Below, piece by piece: positions 46,902-53,928 of a DNA stretch of 64,000 nt (its first letter is position 1; each line of letters begins with the position of its first letter). A program made the translations under genes and the position numbers. The notes below the pieces were generated by a model that was given only the letters and a program-made list of their open reading frames with translations, had not been told where the DNA came from and made no database searches. Location: NCBI RefSeq assembly GCF_036250065.1, contig NZ_CP109199.1:5456001-5520000 (forward strand), written 5' to 3'. The stretch is from Micromonospora sp. NBC_01699. Its GTDB lineage: Bacteria; Actinomycetota; Actinomycetes; Mycobacteriales; Micromonosporaceae.

Positions 46902-47501
46902 CTAGGGCCTGTGTCGAAGTCGCAGGCGGTCGCGCTGCGGCGTGACGGCAGTCCGGCCGGAGTTGGCGAGGTCGATGCGCCAGTCGTTGCTGCGCATGAG
47001 GGAGCCGCTGCCCGGCGGGTACTCGAAATTGCAGGGGCCGAGGAGAGTGAAGCCAAGGCGGTGGCAGAGTGCGTTGGAGGGGGCGTTCTCGATTGAGGGG
47101 AACGCGTGCAGGCTGTGGGGCGCGTCGGGGTGGCGGGCAGCCTCGCGGACGATGGTGACCAGGGCGGTGCCGGCTGCGGAGGCAATGCCTCGGCCCTGGT
47201 AGGGCGGTAGAACGTTCCAGCCGGTCTCGTAGATCTGCTCGCCCTGCCAGTCACGCTGGTGGTAGGCGATGCTGCCGACCATCTCGTCGCCAAGCAGTAC
47301 GGCGAACATGCAACCGCGGCTAGTCGCCGGCATGGCAAGGTATCGGCGGTGCCGGGCAAGCAGTTTTTCCTCCGGCTCGGGACCGCCGACGTGTCGACGC
47401 ATCTGCGGAGTGTTGATCCGGCGCAGGAGGTCGAGCGCGGATTCCGACCAAGGCTCAAGACGAACGTCCATGCCGCGCAGCCTGGCAGGCTTCGGGATCA
47501 T
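46902..47501 (-). CDS. GNAT-family N-acetyltransferase (passenger of the IS5 element)
   Basis: About 199 residues, with a GNAT fold of the RimJ/RimL-like type: DVRLEPWSESALDLLRRIN at the start, GSIAYHQRDWQGEQIYETGWN, the acetyl-CoA loop LPPYQGRGIASAAGTALV (Q/RxxGxG/A as QGRGIA) and ENAPSNALCHRLGFTLLG. ATG 47501 has GAGG 7 bases upstream. The last about 17 residues are read through the left inverted repeat and the stop codon is the flanking CTAG, so the natural C-terminus may have been replaced. Substrate unknown. Confidence 0.8.
   Translation of the reverse strand: MIPKPARLRGMDVRLEPWSESALDLLRRINTPQMRRHVGGPEPEEKLLARHRRYLAMPATSRGCMFAVLLGDEMVGSIAYHQRDWQGEQIYETGWNVLPPYQGRGIASAAGTALVTIVREAARHPDAPHSLHAFPSIENAPSNALCHRLGFTLLGPCNFEYPPGSGSLMRSNDWRIDLANSGRTAVTPQRDRLRLRHRP
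46906..46922 (+). repeat. Left terminal inverted repeat of the IS5-family element
   Basis: GGCCTGTGTCGAAGTCG, preceded by CTAG (46902-46905); an exact inverted copy of 48567-48583. The acetyltransferase stop codon (TAG, minus strand) is formed by the CTAG just outside this repeat. Confidence 0.8.
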
Positions 47502-47550
47502 CAAGCACCTCATTTCGACCGGGTGCGGCCCTCGCCCGCCTGTACAACTC

Positions 47551-47570
47551 GGGCCTTGGGTCGAATTCGG
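47551..47570 (+). repeat. Imperfect internal copy of the IS5 end
   Basis: GGGCCTTGGGTCGAATTCGG resembles the true end GGGCCTGTGTCGAAGTCGG with one inserted base and two mismatches. It lies 122 bases before the transposase start, where the left end of a simple IS5 element would be expected. Confidence 0.4.
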
Positions 47571-47617
47571 CGGTAGCGGGGTGATGAGAACCCGGCGCGT
47601 CGGTGACCGATACGTAG

Positions 47618-47673
47618 CGAGGTCTCCGGTAGATGGTTCCTCGACGAAGAAGACCATCAGCACGGAGACCTCG
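47618..47673 (+). promoter_or_regulatory. Hairpin that hides the transposase ribosome site and start
   Basis: CGAGGTCTCCG (47618-47628) is perfectly complementary to CGGAGACCTCG (47663-47673), which contains the GGAG ribosome site and the first base of the GTG start. An inner stem GATGGT/ACCATC (47632-47637 with 47653-47658) extends it. A transcript reading in from outside would fold and block translation, a known safeguard in insertion sequences. Confidence 0.6.
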
Positions 47674-48565
47674 TGGCCACTGTAGCGGTGACGAGGCGGC
47701 ACGACCTGACCGACGCGCAGTGGGCGGCGCTTGAGCCGGTGTTGCCCGTGGGGCGTAGGCCGGGACGACCGCCGACATGGACGAAGCGGCAGCTCATTGA
47801 CGGTATCCGGTGGCGGATCCGAGTCGGTGCCCCGTGGCGGGACGTGCCGGAGTGCTACGGGTCCTGGGCGGCGGCGTACGCGGTGTTTCGCCGCTGGCAG
47901 CGCGACGGAACCTGGGCGAAGATCCTGACCACGTTGCAGGCGATGGCCGACGCGGCTGGGCGCATCACGTGGGATGTGTCGGTCGACTCGTCGTCCGCCC
48001 GGGCACACCAGCATGCCGCCGGTGCGCGTAAAAGGGGGATCTACAGGCCGAACCGCCGGGTGGCGTCACCACCGAGCCGGACGATCACGCCTTGGGGCGG
48101 TCACGCGGTGGGCTGACGACCAAGCTGCATCTGGCCTGCGAGCAAGGGCAGAAGCCGCTGTCGATCGTGTTGACCGCCGGGCAGCGCGGGGACAGCCCGC
48201 AGTTCATCCCGGTGCTCGACGGCATCCGGGTGCCCCGGCTGGCCACGGGCCGGCCTCGGACTCGCCCGGACCGCGTCCTGGCGGACAAGGCATACACGTC
48301 CCGATCCAACCGCCGCTACCTGCGCCGACGCGGGATCGCCGCAACCATCCCGTCCAAGGCTGACCAGGACGCCAACCGGCGCAAACTCGGCTCCAAGGGT
48401 GGCCGGCCACCGGCCTTCGACCCCGAGCGGTACAAGCAGCGCCATGCCGTGGAGTGCGGGATCAACCGCCTGAAGCGCAACCGGGCCGTCGCGACCCGCT
48501 TCGACAAACTCGCCGTGCGCTACGAGGCCACCGTGCAGATTGCGGCCATCAACGAGTGGCTGTGA
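47673..48565 (+). CDS. IS5-family transposase made by -1 frameshifting (two overlapping frames)
   Basis: The first frame (GTG 47673 to stop 48116) holds the IS5 N-terminal domain ([43 protein letters not shown]) and the first catalytic Asp in [16 protein letters not shown]. The second frame (to 48565) holds [20 protein letters not shown], the second Asp in VLADKAYTS and the Glu region [14 protein letters not shown]. Slippage by -1 at AAAAGGGGG (48030-48038) joins them as [26 protein letters not shown], giving a protein of about 297 residues. Frameshifting at A-runs is normal for this IS group, so the split is not decay. Confidence 0.85.
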
Positions 48566-48566
48566 C

Positions 48567-48583
48567 CGACTTCGACACAGGCC
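48567..48583 (-). repeat. Right terminal inverted repeat of the IS5-family element
   Basis: CGACTTCGACACAGGCC, one base after the transposase stop, followed by CTAG (48584-48587). Exact inverted match to 46906-46922. Confidence 0.8.
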
Positions 48584-48587
48584 CTAG

Positions 48588-48639
48588 TACTCCAGCCGCG
48601 TTTGGTGAATTGAGCGTTCTCGCAGCTCAGCGCCGGTTC
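48588..48639 (+). repeat. IS701-type element left end
   Basis: This sequence precedes an IS701-type transposase fragment and matches 23879-23930 over about 52 bases, including CGTTCTCGCAGCTCAG exactly. The IS5 element has inserted immediately to its left. Confidence 0.5.
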
Positions 48640-48758
48640 TAGCTCGGCGGACGAAGACGAAGCTACCAGATGCGCGTCGATGTTCCCGGCGGGGAGGCTG
48701 GTGCTGTCGCACGGCGTGTCTGCTGCCTCTGTTCGAGGACCAGCCATCTTCTCTGCTT

Positions 48759-49246
48759 GTGTTGATCGACGAAATTGCCGATTGGTCGTCGGGTCTGGAT
48801 GACCTGGTGGCACGGTTCGCGCACCGATTCGGGCGGGCTGAGCCTCGACGGCAGGCCCGTAATTACCTGCTCGGACTGCTGTCGCCCCTGGCAGACAAGA
48901 ACGGCTGGACCCTCGCGGAAGCCGCCGGGGACAAGACCCCGGACCGGATGCAACGGCTGCTGAACAAGGCTGATTGGGATGCGGACGCCGTCCGCGATGA
49001 CCTGCGTGGTTACGTCAGCGACCAGTTGGGCGCACCCGATGGTGTGCTGGTGGTCGACGAGACGGGGTTTCTGAAGAAGGGTGTGAAGTCGGCCGGGGTG
49101 CAACGCCAGTACTCGGGCACCGCCGGGCGGACCGAGAACTGCCAGCTCGGTGTGTTCCTGGCCTACGCCACCACCAACGGCCGCACGTTGATCGACCGAG
49201 AGCTTTACCTGCCGCGCGGCTGGTGCGACGACCAGGCCCGCCGCGA
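48759..49246 (+). pseudogene. Truncated IS701-family transposase
   Basis: The frame encodes the first about 160 residues of an IS701-type transposase: [36 protein letters not shown], the first DDE Asp in [31 protein letters not shown] and [18 protein letters not shown]. It then runs without homology into the antisense of a SARP gene. A complete transposase would have about 250 more residues, and no right end is present. The deletion endpoint is close to 49246. Confidence 0.75.
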
Positions 49247-49881
49247 AGAGCGAGCGCCGCGATCAGCGGGACCACGACGGACTCCACGGTCGGATGCTCG
49301 ACCGCGACCGGCCGTAACCGATCGATCACCGAAGCATGTCGCCCCAGCCGCACGTCCGTCTCGGCAAGGCGACCGATGAGGTCGAGCCGTTCGTGGGCCA
49401 GCGCCTCGCGGACCTGTGCCGCCCAGCCGCCGGGGACTCCGGCGAGGGCGACCGCCGGCCAGCCGTGCAGTGCGCGGCTCAGCAGCCGGGCTGCCGCGCC
49501 GTCCACCCCCGCCGAGGCGCGGACCAGTGCCCGAGCCCGATGCAGATCGACAAGGTCGGGATCGCATTCGAGCCGGTAACCGCCGGCGACGAAGCGCAGC
49601 GTGCCGAGCGACCCGTCCGGTGCGACATGACCGATCAGACGCCGCAACCTGGTGACGTACGGTGCGATCGCGTTCGGCGAGCGTGGCGGCCGTTCGCCCC
49701 AGACCCGGTCGACGATCGTGCCGACCGGCACGGTCTCCCCCGGGGCCAGCAGCAATGCGGCTAGGACGCAACGCTGCTTACCGGGCCCGGCGTCGATTTC
49801 GTCGCCACGGTCGGAGACCAGGCTCACCGGGCCGAGCAGTCGCCACGACCTCCGGCCGTCCCCGTTCCCCGTCACCAGCAC
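49247..49881 (-). pseudogene. Truncated SARP-family regulator (DNA-binding and partial BTAD domains)
   Basis: From GTG 49881 the minus strand encodes a SARP N-terminus (WRLLGPVSLVSDRGDEIDAG, KQRCVLAALLLAPGETVPV, YVTRLRRLIG) and BTAD sequence ([40 protein letters not shown]). Homology ends near 49247, where the IS701-type fragment begins on the other strand; beyond that the open frame is meaningless. The remaining domains are absent from the window. One event, probably IS701-adjacent deletion, truncated both genes. Confidence 0.7.
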
Positions 49882-50060
49882 ACCCCATCATGGGTGATCA
49901 ACTCGTGCAATCGACATTCGTCAGCGGCGGCACAAGCGGAAAACAAGCGATCGGCAAACGATGCCCGTCAAGCTCAACATCGACATCACCCACCCGGGTG
50001 GCCGGAGCACCACCGTCGGGGCCGCCGCATCGGGTGGGCGAACCACAAAAGGGGGATACC

Positions 50061-50438
50061 TTGCGCAAGTCACTGAAGCTCGTCGTCGTCTCCGCTCTCG
50101 CCTGCCTGGTGACGCTCGCCGCAATGCCCGGCATGGCGCACGCTGCCTCGCGTGACTGCTCGGTCAACGGGACCTGGTGGCTGCCCGGCACCTGCTACAC
50201 CGACAGCCTCCCGTCGAACTCGCCGGGCCGGTGGGTCGACGTGCACGTCTCGGCGTACTCCGGTTGCGAGCTCGACTACGTGGTCCGCGACATCGCGAAC
50301 AACGTCGTGGTGGCGAGCGGCCGGACCAACGAGCGCGACTTCACCATCTTCGGCCTGTACAGCTACTACCGGGCGGAGATCTCGCGGGTGGGTAGCACCT
50401 GCGGCGGCAGTGTGATCATCGAGAACGAGTTGCCGTAA
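50061..50438 (+). CDS. Small secreted protein of unknown function
   Basis: 125 residues. A clear signal peptide (LKLVVVSALACLVTLAAMPG, cleavage near AHA-AS) is followed by a mature part of about 97 residues with four cysteines (RDCSVNG, GTCYTD, GCELDY, STCGGS) and a beta-rich pattern ending IIENELP. The start is TTG at 50061 with GGGGG about 6 bases upstream; no ATG or GTG is better placed. A strong hairpin follows the stop. It resembles small exported proteins of unknown role in actinomycetes. Confidence 0.7.
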   Translation: MRKSLKLVVVSALACLVTLAAMPGMAHAASRDCSVNGTWWLPGTCYTDSLPSNSPGRWVDVHVSAYSGCELDYVVRDIANNVVVASGRTNERDFTIFGLYSYYRAEISRVGSTCGGSVIIENELP

Positions 50439-50449
50439 GCGGTAGCGGC

Positions 50450-50490
50450 GGCAGCGGTCCCGCGCGTTCACAGCGCGCGGGACCGCTGCC
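50450..50490 (+). terminator. Strong terminator after the small secreted protein
   Basis: A perfect 17-bp stem (GGCAGCGGTCCCGCGCG / its complement) with a 7-base loop, 12 bases past the stop codon. Confidence 0.8.
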
Positions 50491-51291
50491 CGTCCCAGGG
50501 CGGGCCTGCCGCGATGTCGGGAAATCAACGCCGCGCCGGCGCACTCCCCGCTTCCCATGGCGCCGTGCCTGCGGTCGCCGATCAACGTCTTCGGCAATCC
50601 TCGCCGCCACGAGTGAGATCCGCCCTTGCTCCACACACCGGTGCCGGGCCCACGTCTCGGCGTAAGGCATTGGCAGAGCGCCACTTCGGCCTCGGCCAGA
50701 GCGGCACCGGTCGCGGCTTCCGAGCCTGCAACGGCCGGCCACGCACATCGATGCTGATGCCGAATCGCTCCCATCGGCGAAGGCGGGCAGGTCCATGAAC
50801 CGCGCGAGGCTGCGCGCACTGCCGCAACAACTGCTTGCGGACCGGGCAGCGGGTCGCACGCCCGCCGCGTTCGCCGTCAAGGCGGGATCAGCCCGGACGG
50901 CGCCGAGTGCCGGACGGCGCCGAGTGGACGCGTCGAATCGACCACGAGACCGCCAAGATCCGGGCCGCGCTGTCCGGGGCGCAAGCGTCCGGGACACCAC
51001 CGCCCTGCGGCGGATCGGTGCCGGAATGACGCGAGCGACACGTACCCGGGCGTGTCGGCTGACGGACCGACGCACGCTCCGGTGGTTGAACCGGCTGCCT
51101 CCCGCGTCTGTTCGCCGCCCCGCTGAGGATGGATGTCCTCGACCTGGTGCTGTCTCGGGCTGAGGACCGCCGGCTGCCGCCAGCGGCGGGACTGGGTGAG
51201 GGGCGGGTAGCTCTGTTTGGCCCTCGGATACCGGCGGCGAAGTCCGGGGGCTTGACCCCCGAAGGGTGGGCGTGCCTGCCGGGATGGTGAT
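50491..51291. other. Gene-poor stretch, possibly decayed
   Basis: No recognisable gene on either strand. A short plus-strand run near 50930-50985 (EWTRRIDHETAKIRAALSG) weakly recalls a TPR-regulator segment and may be a relic. The right end holds the downstream side of the TetR gene. Confidence 0.4.
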
Positions 51292-51870
51292 TCAGACCAT
51301 GGCGAGCCTGTCCACCAGCAGCTTCACCCTCGGCTCGGTGTCCGCCGGCGGCAGCCGTCCCGTCCGGGTCAGGGTCGCCAGGCCGTGCAGGGACGCCCAG
51401 AACACCTCGGTGAACAGCCCCGGGTCGACGCCGTCCCCGGCGACCTCGCCCAGGCTCTCCAGCAGTGCGGCGAAAGCGTCCTTGAGGGGTTCGGGGGTGT
51501 CCTCCTGCGCGTACGCGAGACCACCGTCGAGCTCGAAGATGGCGTCGTAGACCGCCGGGTTGCGCGCGGCGAAGTCAAGATAGGCGCGCGCGAGGGCGGC
51601 GACCCGCTCGCGCGGTCTGCCCGCGGCGGCGGTCGCGGCCCGCACCGCCGTGGCCATCTCGGTGGCGCCCTGGAGGGCGACGGCACCGATGATCTCGCGC
51701 TTGCCGCGGAAGTGGCTGTAGAGGACGGGCTGGCTGTATTCGATGCACTCGGCAAGCCGGCGGGTGGTGACCGCGTCCCAGCCCTGCTGCTCGGCGAGTT
51801 CACGGGCCGTCGCCACGATGAGGCGCTCGCGTTCCGCCCGTTCGCGTTCCTTGCGTTCCTGTACCGACAT
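51292..51870 (-). CDS. TetR-family repressor
   Basis: A 192-residue regulator. The N-terminal HTH (IVATARELAEQQGWDAVTTRRL, YSQPVLYSHFRGKREIIGAVA) is followed by a ligand domain with the TetR_C-like pattern AYLDFAARNPAVYDAIFEL. ATG 51870 directly precedes the arginine-rich tail. It is divergent from a DUF1772 membrane protein across a 90-base gap that contains two copies of the palindrome CTAGC-N3-GCTAG, so it probably represses both. Confidence 0.87.
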   Translation of the reverse strand: MSVQERKERERAERERLIVATARELAEQQGWDAVTTRRLAECIEYSQPVLYSHFRGKREIIGAVALQGATEMATAVRAATAAAGRPRERVAALARAYLDFAARNPAVYDAIFELDGGLAYAQEDTPEPLKDAFAALLESLGEVAGDGVDPGLFTEVFWASLHGLATLTRTGRLPPADTEPRVKLLVDRLAMV

Positions 51871-51879
51871 GATCGGATC

Positions 51880-51944
51880 CTAGCATCGCTAGACAATCAA
51901 GCAACGGCAATGCTAGCGTCGCCCCTTCATCTAGCAACGCTAGA
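51880..51944. promoter_or_regulatory. TetR operator palindromes
   Basis: CTAGCATCGCTAG (51880-51892) and TCTAGCAACGCTAGA (51930-51944) are two copies of CTAGC-N3-GCTAG, with a half-copy TGCTAGCG at 51911. They cover the divergent promoter region. Confidence 0.7.
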
Positions 51945-51960
51945 TTACGGGAGGGTCAAC

Positions 51961-52407
51961 ATGCTCAACGCACTCGAGGTCGTCACCACCGTGGTCGTCG
52001 GCGTGATGGTGGGGGTGGAGTTCTCCGTCGCCTTCGTCATCAACCCGATCCTCAACGCCCTCCCTGAGGACGCCGGCCAACTCGGCCGCGCCCATGGGGG
52101 CCGGATGCTCGGCGCCGTGATGCCGGTCTGGTACATCACCTCACTCGTCCTCGTCGCGGTCTGGGCGATCGCCGGATGGCACCACCACGGCGCCGGCCTC
52201 GTCGTCACCGCCGGCGCACTGCTGATCCTCAGCGTTATCATGTCGATCCTGCTGCTCGTCCCGATCAACAACCGGGGCAAGACGTGGACCCCTGAGAACC
52301 GGCCCGCCGACTGGAAGCAGCAGATGAACCGCTGGGACCGCTTTCACTACGTCCGCGTCGCCGTCATCATCGCCGCCTTCGCCCTGCTGGTCGCCGCCCT
52401 CACCTGA
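51961..52407 (+). CDS. DUF1772 (anthrone-oxygenase-like) membrane protein
   Basis: A 148-residue membrane protein with four helices (VVTTVVVGVMVGVEFSVAFVI; MPVWYITSLVLVAVWAIAG; LLILSVIMSILLLV; VAVIIAAFALLVAAL) and the loop VPINNRGKTWTPENRPADWK between helices 3 and 4, typical of DUF1772. ATG 51961 has GGGAGG 6 bases upstream. Some family members act in aromatic polyketide oxidation (anthrone oxygenase); most are uncharacterised. Controlled by the divergent TetR protein, by position. Confidence 0.8.
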   Translation: MLNALEVVTTVVVGVMVGVEFSVAFVINPILNALPEDAGQLGRAHGGRMLGAVMPVWYITSLVLVAVWAIAGWHHHGAGLVVTAGALLILSVIMSILLLVPINNRGKTWTPENRPADWKQQMNRWDRFHYVRVAVIIAAFALLVAALT

Positions 52408-53597
52408 GCCCGCGGACTCGCCCGCCGCGGGCTCGCCCGCCCCGGTCGTCGGCCGCAACCGCTCGGCCGTACGCCCGAAGTGCGGCACCGCCACCTCCAT
52501 CTGCAACCAGGACCCAGCTCGTCGAACAACCCGGCCCACCGCTGAACGTCTACTCTGTAGGCGACGGCCACCGCCGCATCTTGGTTGGTCCACACAACCG
52601 CTGAGACTCGACGGTGGCTGCTTGCCGCCCACGGACAAAACCACACCGTCACCGTGGGCCACAACGGATCTCCGCTGCAAAACTAGAAGACCAGCCGCCC
52701 GCACAGCTTCCCGAGCCACGGCCCGTGCCGAATCGGTTGCGGACGAGATGCAAATAGATACTCCCTTGGCCCAGCTTTTTCGGCCGCCTGCACAGGCTTG
52801 TGGCCTACTTCTTCTATGCCTGTGCCGCGACGGCCGCGCCGGCCTTGGCCAATCCGCCAGCGCCACGCGGGATGTACCGTGCCATGCCGCGGTTTGCAGG
52901 CCCAAAGCGCTGAAACGCTCGCCGCACCGGCTCGGCCTGCCTCAGCTTTCCGTTGTCGTCCGGCCGGATGGCGATGACGACAGCGGTCGGCGGTGCCGGA
53001 AGACGCGTCCTCTCGTCGGGTGGGCCACAGGACGGTACGCCCTTGTGCCCCTTCCTGCTCGGCAACTCGATACCGCAGCCCATCAACGGCGTCCGTCACC
53101 AATCCGGTGAGCTGAGCAGGATGAGCGAAATCGCAGATTGGCAGGCGCGGGTTTGCGGGCCAGGTCGCCCGGGTGGCCGGGCGAGGTCGACGCTCGGCAT
53201 CCACTATGGCTGATTGCGCGCTCGCCACGACGTTCCTGGCTGTTCGGGCTTGTTCGAATCTATTCGGGCACCGAGCCCTGCCGGTCTGCCTGACTCGGCG
53301 GATGCGGCGATCGCAGGTTGCGCTAAATGTTCGGAACTATCTCGCACAGCCCAACGTCTGGTGCCGGTTCGATGGATCCGATTACCTCAGGATGTGGAAC
53401 GGATACGCCGCGCCGCCTGTTGCACTTACCCGACTCTTTGGTTCGTCCCGTACAGTCGCCGCCGTTTTGATGGATGCGAGATGCAGGCAGCGCACGGTGT
53501 CAAATCGGAGAGGGTGTTGCAGTGACCGTTGTCATTTGGGCGACGCCTCTGGCGCCCCGCCAGAACGGACGGGGCACCAGAGGTGCTGACAGTTTCG
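52408..53597. other. Long gene-poor stretch
   Basis: About 1.2 kb with open frames in several directions but none with a convincing start, ribosome site or recognisable domain. It separates the TetR/DUF1772 pair from the cysteine-rich peptide locus and could be a relic or an insertion scar. Confidence 0.45.
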
Positions 53598-53795
53598 TCA
53601 GCAGGAACCACACGAGTTGCAGAAGCCGTTCCGATAGACACCGTCGCAGTACTGCGACCAGCACATCTTCCAGGAGGATCCGCACTGCTGGCAGTACTGG
53701 TAGGTGGTGCAGGCCGCAGCGGATGCGGCGGCTGCCGTGGCCTGCGGGATGAATGCCGAAAGCATCCGGTCCGCCAGGTGTTCGATCCTGTTCAT
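53598..53795 (-). CDS. Cysteine-rich precursor peptide (candidate exported disulfide peptide)
   Basis: A 65-residue peptide starting ATG 53795, with AAGGAG 5 bases upstream. Residues 1-28 form a leader with an amphipathic start (MNRIEHLADRMLSAFIPQ) and an Ala-rich end, SAAA, fitting the AxA rule of S26 signal peptidases. The leader lacks the basic end and long hydrophobic core of a Sec signal. Residues 29-65 hold eight cysteines (29, 35, 38, 45, 50, 59, 62, 65), many aromatic residues and Gly/Ser/Asn turns. Divergent from an operon encoding a thioredoxin-like protein, an ABC exporter, an S26 protease and a MauE-like protein. I infer cleavage before Cys29 and up to four disulfides. No family name is known to me. 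Confidence 0.75.
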   Translation of the reverse strand: MNRIEHLADRMLSAFIPQATAAAASAAACTTYQYCQQCGSSWKMCWSQYCDGVYRNGFCNSCGSC

Positions 53796-53848
53796 GTGAT
53801 CTCCTTCTAGACGGGAGTGGCAAGACGCCATGAAAACCATCCCGCGTT

Positions 53849-53865
53849 GGCCAATGTCACTGGCC
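53849..53865. promoter_or_regulatory. Candidate operator in the divergent peptide/export promoter region
   Basis: An inverted repeat GGCCA-N7-TGGCC lies in the 133-base gap between the peptide gene and the regulator gene (start at 53929). A likely site for that regulator. Confidence 0.4.
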
Positions 53866-53928
53866 GATCTCGGACCAACTCGGACGGACCATGAACTTGG
53901 GGCCGCCCATATCCCGACGGAAAGAGAA

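Larger units (their letters stand above)
46902..48587 (+). mobile_element. IS5-family insertion sequence carrying an acetyltransferase gene
   Basis: The element is bounded by perfect 17-bp inverted ends (GGCCTGTGTCGAAGTCG at 46906 and its complement ending at 48583), each flanked by CTAG, the palindromic 4-base target duplication known for IS5-group elements. Inside are a minus-strand GNAT acetyltransferase and a plus-strand IS5-type transposase in two overlapping frames. At 1,678 bp between the duplications it is longer than a usual 850-1,050-bp IS5 element; the extra length is the passenger gene. An imperfect copy of the left end lies at 47551-47570 and may be the end of the ancestral simple element. 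Confidence 0.75.

Noticed and set aside
47673-48565. Calling the IS5 transposase a frameshifted pseudogene
   Set aside because: The two frames overlap at AAAAGGGGG and join exactly by a -1 slip, the normal mode for this IS group.
50416-51075. 219-residue minus-strand open frame
   Set aside because: It overlaps the end of the secreted protein gene and its terminator, and its composition is Arg/Ser/Ala-rich without motifs.
52683-53228. 181-residue minus-strand open frame
   Set aside because: Arg-rich low-complexity composition, no ribosome site, no recognisable domain; typical chance frame in high-GC DNA.
53598-53795. Classifying the Cys-rich peptide as a lanthipeptide, sactipeptide or thiopeptide precursor
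   Set aside because: No LanB/LanC/LanM, radical-SAM or YcaO gene lies in the locus; the redox and protease genes point to disulfides.
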